DNA of 64,000 nucleotides, from assembly GCA_012845835.1 (NCBI GenBank), contig JABAKD010000028.1, forward strand, positions 8,745,632 to 8,809,631, in the 5' to 3' direction. A program made the translations under genes and the position numbers. The DNA comes from Undaria pinnatifida (Eukaryota > Sar > Phaeophyceae > Laminariales > Alariaceae). The notes under the pieces are model-generated. The model was not told the origin of the DNA and searched no databases. It saw nothing but the letters and a program-made list of their open reading frames with translations. Position 1 is the first letter of the stretch. Each line of letters begins with the position of its first letter. Positions 11,745-24,100 of this stretch are shown here, in pieces.

Positions 11745-13864
11745 GTTGTACTGCCCTGCCGAGCGCGTGGTGTTGCCGTCTCGAAGAAGATGTGCTAAGC
11801 TTGTAAAGTAATGTCACCAAGTGTCACTGGCCTCACACCTACGTTGCCGAGGTTCGTCTCTTGTTCGACTAAGCACATTCTCCGCGAGAACGCCCAGTCT
11901 ATGATCATGTCACTTTGTTTTATATAACAATTAGTGTTGCATGGTTCTTTATAAAGGATTTATTAATAGTGTGCTGGGACCCCCCCCCCCCCCCGCCCGA
12001 CCCAAAATGGAAAAAATGGAGTGTGGGTCACGGACGTTTTTTTTTGTGCTCCCTTGGTTTAGGCTATTATGGTTGTGGCTCGTAGGCAGGAAAATTCGGC
12101 AAGTTCGGCATATTCAACACGAGTTTTGTAAAGATTATTTAAGGATAGACAGCTATGATTGGCGGTGCTTGCACCCAGCTAGGCGCTGCGACTGCGGTGC
12201 TGTTGTGGGGCTTGCCGAGAGGTGGCTCACGTACACAGCGCATACGCGAGATGTAGAGACGCGCGCGGGTCAGACGCTCAGACAGTCGACGCCGCAGCCG
12301 GCGGCCCAACACCATGCTGGTGTAGACACCCTCGCGGTAGCGTGACTTAGCTGCGTTTCTCGGAGCTTGCGATCTGTCGATGTGACGAGGTGGGTAGAAC
12401 AGTCAGGGACGCCGAAGTTTGACAAACATCTGTCTTCCGACACAGGTAATGTACTTGCGTGTGGCTTCTCCACAGCAGTAGCACTACCACCACCACCAGA
12501 CTTCGGCAGCACCAGCAAGTAGCAGCTCATTTTCCTTCCGTGGTCACGGGCCCTCGCCGCTGGCAGCGGCAGCGGACTGGCGGCGGACTTCATTCAAAGT
12601 CACAAAGCAGCAGCAGCACTCCTGCTCCGTGCAAGTACGTGAAAAGCCCAAGAGTGATCGCGCGGTAGGGGGTTTCACTTTTTGGGCCCAACTTTTCTGG
12701 CCGGTTGAGCTCTTCAGGCGAGGAACTACCGGTTAGTTTGATATGATACGTTTACGAGTATATGTTTTCTAGAACTGCTAGCGCACAAGTGTGTCGGTCG
12801 GGTTGCGCGACCGAATGCCTTCGAAATCATGTTTGGGGTGAGATGTCGAGCTCCTCATGTTAGAGCTCAGAAGCTTCGGCTGCACCCCCACAGTGGGAGG
12901 ACTTCATAAACCTACTCTAAAAGCACATACTATTGCGAACCCTCGACTGATCCACTAGGCACAGCAGGTTGTGTGTTTGCTTGCATGTGTACCCACTTCA
13001 CAGAAGCACCATTACCACCACCAGAGTACACACCAGCATGGAACAGAATGTTATCCGTGGTCCCGGGCCTATGTGCCGGCTGCGGTAGCGGGTAAGCCTT
13101 GTAGGCCAGTTCAATCGAAGCCACACAGTAGCACAGCTTACATGAAAATAACAAAAACCAGTCTAAGACCAAGTTGTGACAAAGTCTCCCCTGGAAAACA
13201 TCCCGATAATGCTACTCCTTAGAAAATGTTCCCCAGGTATAGACTAGAATCAGAACCTTGCTCCACAAAACAAATCGTGCAAAAACCAGAACGTTTGAAC
13301 GTCCACCACGGCACCTCCTCCCGCGACGTAGGTTTATCCGATTCTTCCGGAAACAACGACCCCGCCCTCTCTGATTCACGGACCCCTCTTGTCCACCGCG
13401 CATAGTTACCGCAGGGGCACGCAACGCTCGTTTCGCGACCTTATGCTTCGGGCGTTCGAATATCAACATTTTCGGTGAAAATTCGTGCTATCACATATGC
13501 TGCAATTCCCCCCCCCCCCCCACCACCACCACCACCACCACCACCACCACCCCGCCCCCTCGAACGCTCCGCCCTCTCTCACTGGTTGTACGCCTTACAG
13601 GAAGAATAGGATTTATAGTTTCCACGCACAGATTGAGATGCCCCCCCCCCCCCCCCCCCCCCCCGCCCGCCCAACCCAGGCCCCCACGTCCTTAAAAACT
13701 CCGCCCTCCCCTCATCGGTTATTAACTTACAGTATTCACTTGATAAACTGATGCATTTCCTTCCACAGCTGTCAGATTTTCCCCCCCTTAAAAACGGGTT
13801 TTGCTACGAGAGTAGTAAATAACATGCGCGGGCCTGCGGTTGGGGTGTTGCGGGGGTACTCAAG
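11745..13864. other. No gene; homopolymer and CAC-repeat patches
   Basis: There are C runs near 11981, 13507 and 13640 and a CAC trinucleotide run near 13520-13550. The remaining sequence has only short frames. No RNA gene or element end was recognised. Confidence 0.55.
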
Positions 13865-15150
13865 ATGAGATCGACAGGGAGTACGATTGCACGTCCACAC
13901 GTCCAGTACATGATGTACCATGTAGTGGGGAATCTCTCTGCGTGTGAAAGAAGAGTGCGAAGTGTTGTGCGCAAGCTAAACATACGGGGCAGCTCAGTCG
14001 AATTATCACTCGATCAATGTCTATCTTGTCAACACTGTGAAAAATCCCGGCGCCCGCCCAATTTACTCGTGGGGCGTCGGCCAGCCACACGTGCATTCGA
14101 ATGCGTGGCAGTCTTTTTAGTGGAGTACAAACCTATGTCGATATATCATCTGGGTGATCGATCTTCTTACCGGGTTTGTCGTTATGATAGCCGTCAAAAA
14201 TAAAAGGATATCACTATCGTCCGTAGTATCGTCGAACCTGTCTTCCAGTATTTGGACCACCCGAAATGCTGCATTATGATGAAGGTACTGATTCTGAAAA
14301 CCGGATGTGAACGAGTTACAGGCTGTCTTCGGATACTAGAAAACTTGCGTCTCTGCCTGCCGCCCCCAAGGCAATCCTTCCCAGAGCGTGTGCACAGTAC
14401 GGTTCATAGTACGATGTCTATGTTCAGCGTGTTGACTCACATCGGCATTCACAAGTGGGCCACCAGAAACGGCTGCCCGCAGAGGGGCAATTGTGCTAAT
14501 GATTAATTAATATATTTTCCTGTGATGTGGGTGCGACACTTTGATCCCGAAACTCACTGCGCTTACGTTAAGTGGCCGGGGAGGTATGAGCGAAAAAAAG
14601 CAAGTTTTCGTGGAGAAATACGTGGCTGGTCGTAAGCTCCGACTGTTTACGCGGGACAGGTGCTGATTTAAGCAGCTTGAGAGTGCGGACCCAATTCTCT
14701 CGTTAGGACTTCAAGAAGCTTTGAAACATCCACAACTCAACTGGAAAGACAGATAGTGCCCTCGCAAATACTCGCCATCATTTTCGACGGGCGCTCGTAT
14801 TTCATTTAAGTTGTGAGCGGGCACTTCGTAATAGCGAGCGACGGGCGGGCGGACCGGCTGGTTACCCGGCGCATTCCGACAAATCGCAGCAAGTTTAGGC
14901 TCAGACGGGATTACTTCTGCGCCGACCTAGCTAAACACGGGAGACAGGACGTCCGTTATGATCTTTCTACCAGGAACATGTTCGCGTGTACAGTCGTAGT
15001 TATGTGGGTCAATGCTTCGTGGTGCGTACGACATGTGAAACGCCCACCTCATGAGTACGGATACCAGTGTACGAACGTCCAGACAACGGCGCATTCCTCT
15101 TTCAATTTTGCGCTGTAATGACGATGGTTTCCCGAAAACCGGTGACTGCA
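13865..15150 (+). pseudogene. Gypsy (Ty3-type) integrase remnant, plus strand
   Basis: The first frame (13865-14203) shows an HHCC-type zinc module ending in CLSCQHCEKSRRPPN, followed by a block typical of the start of the catalytic core (ATRAFECVAVFLVEY). After a frame change, VFGPPEMLHYDEGT near 14250 corresponds to the second catalytic Asp region and SFPERVHSTVHS near 14385 to the Glu region. A C-terminal block with RSKFRLRRDYF near 14895 resembles the tail domain that follows the core. Several stops and frame changes make it dead. It lies on the opposite strand from the Gypsy protease-RT segment at 15986-17650. Confidence 0.65.
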
Positions 15151-15985
15151 ATACAGTTACGGCGCCTCGGTTTCAGGATACTAGAAATACAATTATGTGT
15201 ATAGCTGTCCGTACCAAGCTATAAGCAGAGGGCCTAAAGTGTTGGTAGGGGTCGAGCCGTCAGAGGCTCCCTGCTGAATTCTTGTGGAAGAGCAGCGGCA
15301 TTCAGCCATTTGCTTAAAAGGGTATGCAGGGTTGCGAAGGCCGTATCCTAACGGGTTCATAGTCCTGCATACACCGGCAATCCACACATGTTACTAAGCA
15401 CGGCCAACGGAAGAAAGAGAAGACTGAACCACTGTGCACTGTCACGCATCATTCCTGTGCACGTGTATCACCCGTATCGTACGCATGCTGCATTCCCACG
15501 CACTGTATCGCCCGAACACCCGCTCCGCGCGTATGCTTGGAATCGCCTCATCCCGACAACCGGAGTTCCACCCCAATCCTATTTTAGGATACGGACACCG
15601 AGGGCCCGGAAGACCGATACGGTACGGAGGATCAGGGGAAGTCAGTGCCGCCGCTGTAGGCCTACAAGAGTTGTGAGAACTGCCGCGAAGGTGAGTAATT
15701 TGTAGGCCACTCGTGACCCGTTTGTAATATTACGCCATGATAACCAGATAATGGATGGGGAAGAAACGCGCCAACGCGAAGTTCAGATTCACCGGTATGT
15801 ACGACAAAGTAACGCGTAAAAAAATAGGAAGCGGAGGACAGGGTCTGACGACGGAATTTTCGTTTGATACGTGCAAAATAAGTACTGGTATCTTATTCAG
15901 CGCTCCAACACCTTTTGCAACGGCTTTTCAGGAAACAATTTTCACCAGTGAGTAGAACTATAAATAGTGGAGCTGAATTTCAGCA
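15151..15985. other. Junction between two oppositely oriented Gypsy segments; no intact gene
   Basis: A plus-strand frame at 15388-15705 might extend the integrase tail, but I cannot support it. Nothing else is recognisable. The breakpoint between the plus-strand integrase and minus-strand RT segments must lie here. Confidence 0.4.
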
Positions 15986-17650
15986 TCATCTTGGACAAAA
16001 CGCTGGACAAAAAATAAACAATACGCAAGACTGACGGGAGGTTCTTGATGCATAGACTATAGGCATAGGCAAGTCTTTGCTTGCCTCAATAATAAGCTCG
16101 GTACTGGCTGAAAAACAATTCGCGCAAATGAGATTACGAAGACATCCTACTACTACTTTCTTATCCAATTGGGCTTCAGGCGGTTCGAGAATTTAACTGG
16201 CTGGCTGAAATGCGGCAAACAATTGTTCAGGAAACGTGAGATGAGTTCAAACGTTGGATTCAAGACGATAGTGTCGTCCATGTACGAAATAACACCTGAA
16301 CCGGGGCCAAGATTACCCAGTCATAAGACATCATGTGCTGAAACAGTCACGGTGCGCTGCAAACTCCAAAAGGCATACGCAGAACACAGTACTTGCCAGT
16401 GGGAGCGAATGCAGACCGCTCAACGTGGTCCTCATCCACCAGCAGCTCCCAAAACGCGCTCAGGATGTCGGCAACCGAGGTAAAAGCTGCGATGCCCACG
16501 GTGTCAAAGCGAGTCTCGAGATTCAGGTGGGGCAAAATTTTCCGGACAATGTGACGGTTTAGGGTATGGCGCTAGTCTACACAGAAATTGCGGGCTGCCA
16601 TCTCTCTTGGGGACAATGGCGACAGGACTACCGTAAGGACTCGGCCGTTTTTCGATAAAGCAAAACCTAAGCACGTCTTGGGCAACTTTACTATCAGTAA
16701 TACTAGAGGTGCACACGGACTGGAACGGTATGGGGGTCTATCAACGGCCTGCGTATCGGTTGAAAGAGAAAACTCGATTGTGCGGTGGTGCAGCGACCTA
16801 ACTCCGCCATGGACAACGAAAAAAACGGACGGTACTTTACGTACAGCGTATGTACAGCGTCTTGCTGGTTAGTGGTAAGGATTGTGTTGGCAAACGATCA
16901 CAGTGGACCTTCGAACTCGGATTTGGCGCCACGGGGTTCGTTGGGTGAGGTAGGAACATGCGCGACAGCGATGACATAAAGTTGGTCAGGTAATCCATGC
17001 GGTTAAAAGGTGACCAAGGCGTTAGTCGATCACCTCCCGCATCGCGACCCCATCAGATAATGGGTCGGCTACTTGAACAACAGCTGAACCATCAGGATCA
17101 CTCCAGGTAGCTAACCTACGTGCGACAAACAAAACTTCGAAAGGGGCAAGGCTACTCTTGGAGATATCCTGTGCTGAAACAGTAATCGGTTCAACAACAA
17201 AGGTGCAATCTTGCGGCGGGGGGCATTTGTATAAGCAACGACAAGGGCTTCGTGCAGAGGTTTGAGGTTTACACGTTCGCGCAACGTGACCGGGATTGCC
17301 TCGCCACCGCAGTGAACAGCGGCAACGGAAGGTTGGCGGTCACGGAACGCCGGGGAACCAGCGTTAGCGCTAGGGGCACTCAGTTACTAGTACGGTGGAC
17401 AGCTGGTATAATAAGAGTCAGTGGAAAAAAACGACAATGCTTGGTTTTCCCAATCAAGCACGGCTCCAAACTTGACCATGACATTGTTATCGAGCACTAC
17501 ACAATCGGGGTCACATAAAGGGACGACGAGGGCATTAACCGTACACGTAGTACCACCGGGCGATAACGTTTTGATAAAACCCTGATGACCCGGGGGATAT
17601 GCTGTTTTTATAACAGCACTACGGCAGTGCTCCAAGGAGAACGGTGGTGG
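15986..17650 (-). pseudogene. Gypsy protease-RT-RNase H remnant, minus strand
   Basis: Read from 17650 downwards, the end of a retropepsin-like region appears first (DNNVMVKFGAVLDWENQALSF, 17480-17410). The reverse transcriptase blocks follow: SPYGSPVAIVPKRDGS near 16650-16600, then VLRMPFGVCSAP near 16385-16350, then the catalytic YMDD at 16284-16273. An RNase H-like block with PIVYASRT lies near 16060. Frame changes and stops separate these blocks. It begins just downstream of the last exon of the TPR-like gene (stop at 17996). Confidence 0.75.
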
Positions 17651-17995
17651 TCGCGGGGGGGGGGGGGGAGGGGGGCGGCGTGTCATCCCGCGGCTCACCA
17701 TCGCGTAACATCCACCAAAGGGCGACGCATCGCAGCAGCTCGGGCGACCTTGTCGTTTCCGTCTATCAGCAAAAAACTGATCACAGACACGCACACGCTG
17801 ACGTAGGGTCACCCTAACATAAGGAGCTGTGTATCGGCCTGAGTGGCAGGCGTTTTCGTGAGTCTTCTTGTTTCTAGGAATAACCTCAGAGATGACAAAA
17901 AAAAGAAGAAAACGAAAACGAAAACGCGGCCGTTTATCTTTGTTGCTTAGTTTTGCTGTATTCATCGTTGGCTCTCCATTCCCCCGCCCATGAAA

Positions 17996-18106
17996 CTATG
18001 TCCATTTCCGAGCCTTGGCGTGTATCCTCGGCGTGAAGTACCAGAGGTCGTCGGGCTTGGGATACGTGTTGCTGCAGGCCGCTATGATGTATCGCTTCGC
18101 CTCGGC
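17996..18106 (-). CDS. TPR-like gene exon 4 with stop codon
   Basis: Acceptor GCCACCTGCAG precedes GCC GAG GCG AAG. The exon codes 36 residues (AEAKRYIIAACSNTY, then DLWYFTPRIHAKARKWT) and ends with TAG at 17998-17996. It starts in phase 0, matching the end of exon 3. A small charged exon ending in RKW followed by a basic or polar terminus fits the C-terminus of TPR-like proteins of this type. Confidence 0.8.
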   Translation of the reverse strand, partial: AEAKRYIIAACSNTYPKPDDLWYFTPRIHAKARKWT

Positions 18107-21100
18107 CTGCAGGTGGCGTGGTGATTGACAAAAACGGACGAAAGGGGGGGGGGGGGTCTACTCAGATTGTGCGTGGAAGTAGTCGTATGACCATCGGCCC
18201 TCCCGTCCCTACTATGTCGGGATGGAGCACGTCGGGTCTTCACTAACCAGGCAGACATTGCTTGCACCAAGCGCGAAGCGCCGTGAGGTGTTCGGCGAGT
18301 CGCATAAAGGGTGAGCTGCATCCTTCCAAGAACCGCTCGTAAGACGGACTTCGGCACCTTGTGCCTACTTTTCTTGCTTATGGATGACAGCGACCAATGA
18401 GTTACTTTGTTTTCTGGTGTGGCCACTCCAGAGATAGTAATGGATGATACTACCTATGTAACTGCCGCGTGGGTGCCTTACCATATTCACAATACGTGAT
18501 GCGATCATTCCCCTTGTGCGGAGTTAGGGTTCTCCACGCCGCACAATATGATCACACTCGATAACCATCATGGTAACCGCCAAAAAGAGAAAAAAAAAAA
18601 AAAAAAACGAAAGGGGGGGGGCGGGGTCATCGTACCATGCATGGCCGTAGTCCGTAGGAGCATACACCCTCGTATCCTTGCTATGCAGGACGGAGCACGT
18701 TAAGTATCCACCGAACAGGCACACATTGCGCGCACCAAGCGCGAATCGCCGTAACGGGGGGGTCTGGACCACCTGAGCGGATTATTATATGTACCTTATT
18801 ACTCCTCTGTCCAGATATGCAAGGACGGTCAGATATATTCAATGTAATTCCCCAATGGCCTTTAAATTTCCGGACAGAGTGGCACTGCATACGTAATACC
18901 ACCTTGTTTTTAAGTACTGTCTTACCAAAAAAACTCCAGCGCTAAAGGGTTTGCACTAGTTGTCCCACACTATCTTCAGGTATGTTGTCCCCAAATTGTG
19001 TGCCGTCAACCGTGTATTTAAACAAACTACTCGGAACTAGAGGGAGACCATGTTACAGATTCAGCAATCAGCCGGCAGCAGCCAGCACTACAGCTGAAGA
19101 AGATATTTTTGAAAATGGGGCATTGATTTCCACGGGACATTTCGACGGATCTATAGCAGGGGGCATCGACGAAAGCCAGACAGAAGGACACAAACAAAGA
19201 GAGCGGCAGAAGTTTTGTCAAAAAAGAAAAAAAGAGGAGAGAAAAATTGTCCTGCACCGGAAAGTGCTGTGCCCTGCAACCTTAGCAGCACTCCCAAAGT
19301 TGTGTTCTGAAACCGCAAACATACTTAAGACGGCATGAAACGAATTTCAGTTGAATCGAAAGCACGCGCGCAAAAGAGAAACCGCCATGATGCCATGATT
19401 GAGAGGGTGAAAACCAGTCGCCGACCGCGCTGGTGGCACAACTTTATGCCGGGTACTCCCAGCCAGGAAGACCGCATGCAACACGACCGAAACGAGCAAT
19501 TTAACAAACTCAAGACGCGATACGATGCAGCTGGCGATAAAGCGGTTGTGATAGCTGTTGCAATCGCCTGCACCCCATACGAGTAGCGAGTCATGCGAGC
19601 AACCACGCCTGACTGCTGTTCTCGAAAATACTGCGTGAAACAAAAACTGCAAGCCGCGCTGGAGAGAAAAGCACAATCATGATACATACATCACATCCTG
19701 TCCATACCCCATGATGTTTATGATACTTTATACTATACAAAATAATAAAATTCCAAAAAAGATCATACCCTGGGACATGTTATATACAATATGGAGTCGA
19801 TGACCGTCCGCACGTCGTTGCCGCGCACGTTGTGCCAAGGTCAAGCGTGTCATGAATTATAGTGTATTACCTGATATCATGGTGTAATACAAATCCGTAA
19901 ATCAACGAAGAGTGATAAACCGAGGGAGTGTACCGGTGGGGAGAAGGGATGACACCCGCGATCACGGGTTGTACAGAAAATCACTATGAGAGCAATCCCT
20001 CCCACGAGTCGAGCTATAAAATAAGCATGACGATGAAAACGTGAGCATCTGTGATAACGCGACATGTGATTTATGGTAGATAGCAGGCATATGGACCGGG
20101 TGATTGCTCCCACCTCATTCCCGTGGACATCGTGCCAAAGACCCAAGAAGACCTGGGAGAAAAACTGCATCCCGAGGTAGTCCACACTCCCCTTCTCTAA
20201 AGTAGAGAGCTTCACCACATCTTCGGGAGAAGCGGTTCCCCGAAACAGCTGCAGAAGGCAAACCCGTAAGCACGTATATTGAAAACGGACGATAGATGTA
20301 AATGAAACGTTTAGTGCAAGTTTGAGTTTTCTGAGCGAATGAAACGTTGGGGTCGTTTCAAGGAGTCGTTCAGATAAGGCTCTCTAGCGGGAACTCCATA
20401 GCCGCTAGGTGTAAACGTTAGTATCGACACCGTGAGGGATGGTTTTGAAGTACCAATATTTTCCTCCGGGGTTTAAACTAACGGCTTCAGAACTGCACAC
20501 ATACCTTGGGGACAAACGCTTGATCTTTAGAGTAGACTAACGCTCACAGTTGCAAAATAATTCACTTATCACGAACTACGACAAGACTCGAGACCTGCGC
20601 CAAGTACAGATGGATAAGCATCCTGTATTAAACCTCGAATCCATTTTTATTCATCACATGGTGCATTGTTTGCCTATCAACAGGCCAGGAAGTCCAGGTG
20701 TCGCCGCAATCGGAAACCTCCACTCTCCCAGCAGGTTTCGCAAACTGCTCAACCCCTGGTATAATCTAAGGGGGAACACGCACATCCACACAGTCCAAGT
20801 AGTTCGTACCCAAGCCGTTGGCGCAACCCTAACGGGTTTAAGGTATCAAACCAGACACAAATTAAGTCCATCACATACGCCGAAAAAGTGCCGTCACCGA
20901 CCCTATTCGTAGCTTTCGGCAAACGTTGTACCGCCGAATCGTGCTGTTTGCAGGTTCACCTCCCTGGTGTAAGATAAAGCGAAGCAAACTGTAAATAGAT
21001 CGGGGTATTGGACCACAAGTTCAAGCTCGATTTGAGGCCAACTACCCCCAAAGCCCGCTCGTTCCATCAAGTTATCCTTTCAAAAAGCCACATATCATAT

Positions 21101-24100
21101 ATGTACACCTGACACAAGGTCTGGTGTGTGTCCCATTTTAAATTTCGGTGTCGGTTTGCTCGATTTTCAACAACTGACGCCACGGAAGCAACTCTTGTTC
21201 GATTATTTTGTCCACCTCTATTTTATCTTGTCTTTCACCACGTCCAACCCATAAGAGTTATAGCACGCGTCTTTGCAGAGGCAGATCGTGAAATTGTTGC
21301 ACATTTACCCCGACAAACGATGGTTCTGTTCGATAGCAATAGTCGTGACACCATCACCTCTTCTAGACATGAAACATTAGAACAACCCACCGGCATGTTT
21401 ACATACAGTGGGGTATATACTCTTAGGTATCCTTGTATCAAACCCGGTTCCTTTCGTCATACTCGGGTAGGTACTCGGGTACACCCTGAGTGTATACCCT
21501 ACAAAACACATGCATAGATAAAACAGTATAAACCGTGCTCTAAAGCGTCACGCACAACGTGCGAGTTGTGGCGAGGCGTGGGGGGGGGGGGAGGGGCACA
21601 CCCAAGCTTAAATGCAAAAACAGAAAGCGCAGCCGTTTTTTTGTTCTCGCTGACGCACATCGTACACAGTCCTCCGGAGTACGTCCGGCTCAGCGATATC
21701 AAGAGGCCGCAGCCCCGCCACGATGTTTGCGACATTCCCCCCCGCCTGCTGCGCCGCTCGGATGATGGCCGCCGCCTGCCAGATGCGCTCGTCCGTCGCG
21801 CTTTCCTCGAACTTTGCCTCGAAAAGGCTAATATCCGTGTCCAGGCTATTGGCCGCTTCGTGATAACGGTCGAGGTAGAAAAGGACCAGGCCCAGTGGCC
21901 AGGCCCGTGAGGCCTTTTCACTGAGAACCAAAGGGGGCATTGGGATGGGCCGGGGGGGGGTGAGACGGGCGAGGGGAGGGGGGGTGGTATGCAGAGGTAA
22001 AACAAGGATTGGAACAATGGCGGAGGGGGGGAAGGGGAGATGTAGGAGAGGGGGTACGCGGGGCGGAGGTAAGGTTGGGATTGAAACATTGGAGGAGGGA
22101 AGGGGCGGGGGTCAGGGCACGTGGGGGGCGGGGGCAGGGGGGGGGTACGCATAGGTAGGATTAGGATGGGAGCAACGGGGGGAGAGGGGGGGGGTACTCA
22201 TTTGTTGCTTAGCTTAGTAATTTGACCATTGACCACGCATCCCTTTCGAAACGGAGCACCGTTCCTACTCCTAGTACAAACACCTCCAACATACGGGCGC
22301 TCATGTACGTTTTTTCGATGTATTAGATAAAAAAAAATTAACTCACACCCTTCCTCGTTGGCCGTCTGTGGCCACCATCTGTCTCCTCTAGGATAGCGAT
22401 CGTTCTCTCCCCACTATGTAATGTACCAAACTTCTCCATGTTGCATCTGTCTATTTATAAAATATATTCTAATAACGTCAGCTGTGCGTGTATTTCCGCA
22501 TCCATTCCTGTAACAAACGGCGTTCCTCCTTGTACAGCTCCACATTCTCCCGCGATGTGGGTTCTACTCTCGTCTGCGTTGCCACAGAGTACTCTGCGCC
22601 TTCGTCCTCCTCTACCCGACCACGGTACACCTCTGCCTTCTTTCTGGCAGGCCCCGGTCCTCTACACGAAAACGAATATTCAGCGTTTTCGCGTAGTCCA
22701 TTGAGCCGTGCAAATACGTTGCCATTCCTATCTCGTATTTCAACCTCCCGTAAACCTCGAAATGTCCTTCCTAAAGTCAGCTTCTTAGTGCTGGTCTTTC
22801 CCTTTCTTCTACCTGCCATTGTACTTCTGTCTTCCCCACACTTCTCTACGGACGGCATATCTTGGTTTCTTCCTAGGTCCTTCCACGCTTCATCGGCTAC
22901 GCTACCCTACCGTATTCCAGCTCGTCCTTTGTTACTTTGTCACATACAGCCCTATCAGCTATTGCCACATTTGTTTGGCATGTTCCTTACTGCATACTGT
23001 ATATTGCCATTTCAACTCTCTCACGTCTCTACCTGGTACTTGGTAGTGGGGGGGGGGGGGGGGGGGACGTTACCCAGAGGTAGGGTTGGGATTGGAGCAA
23101 TGGAGCGCTAGCGTTGGACGGGGACCGGGGGGGGGACAGCGGGCGGGGCAGGGGGGAGGGGTCGGAGAACCATTCCTACTCCTAATAGAGACACCTCTTA
23201 TCATTTGGGCGCTGAGTACGTTTCTTCCATATATTACATAGAAACTGTTTGCTTATCCCATCGGCCTTCTTGTTCGGCTGTCGGTGGCCACCATGTATCT
23301 CCGAGGGTAGTAATCGTGTTCTCGCTACTACCTAATGTACCAAACTTCTCCATCTCACACCAGTCTATTTTCCGGGGGGAGGGGGGGGGGCGTACACAGA
23401 GGCAGGTTTGGGATTGGAAGAATGGGATGCGGATGAAAGGGGGCAGGGAAGAGGGATAGGAGGGGAGACAGAGGTAGTGTTTGGATCACCAGGGGCGGGC
23501 GGGGGAGGGGAGTGCGGGCGGGGGAGGGGAGTGCGGACGCGGGGAGGGGGGGGGGCACATAAAAGTGGGGACTGGAACAATGGGACATGGTGGGACGGGG
23601 GCAAGGAGGAGGAGGACGGGAGGGAGGGGAGACAGAGGTAGCGTTTGGATTGAAACACAGGGCGCAGGGGGAGAGGTGAGAGCGGACGGCGGTGCTTGGG
23701 CGTACACAGATATAGGGTTGGGACTGGAACTATGGAGCGCGGGTGGGGGACAGGGGCAGCGGTAGGAGGGGAAGCAGAGGGAGCGTTTGGATTGGAACAC
23801 CGGGGGGGGGGGGGGGGGGGCGGAAGCGGGGGGTCTGTGGCGGGGGGGGGGCAAAGGTAGAGGAAACGTTGGGATTGAACCGAGAGTGCAGCACAGATAC
23901 TACTATAGGCGTTCAGGGGTCTGTCATTATCCGTTTGTTGCATCATCTGCCGCGTTTCCTGCTTGAACTGCTAATGATTCGACGAAGAAATATGTAGAAA
24001 GCACACTCGACAAATCGAGAACCAGAACCAGAGCATGTGTTCGGGCGCAATGGCGGTAGTTTTGGGCTGAGCTCTAAATATCTGCCAATAACTAGTGATG

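Noticed and set aside
21499-22152. 217-codon minus-strand frame across exon 2 of the TPR-like gene
   Set aside because: It is in another frame, mostly proline from the C-rich strand of the minisatellite.
23365-23946. 193-codon proline-rich minus-strand frame
   Set aside because: It is a by-product of the G-rich minisatellite.
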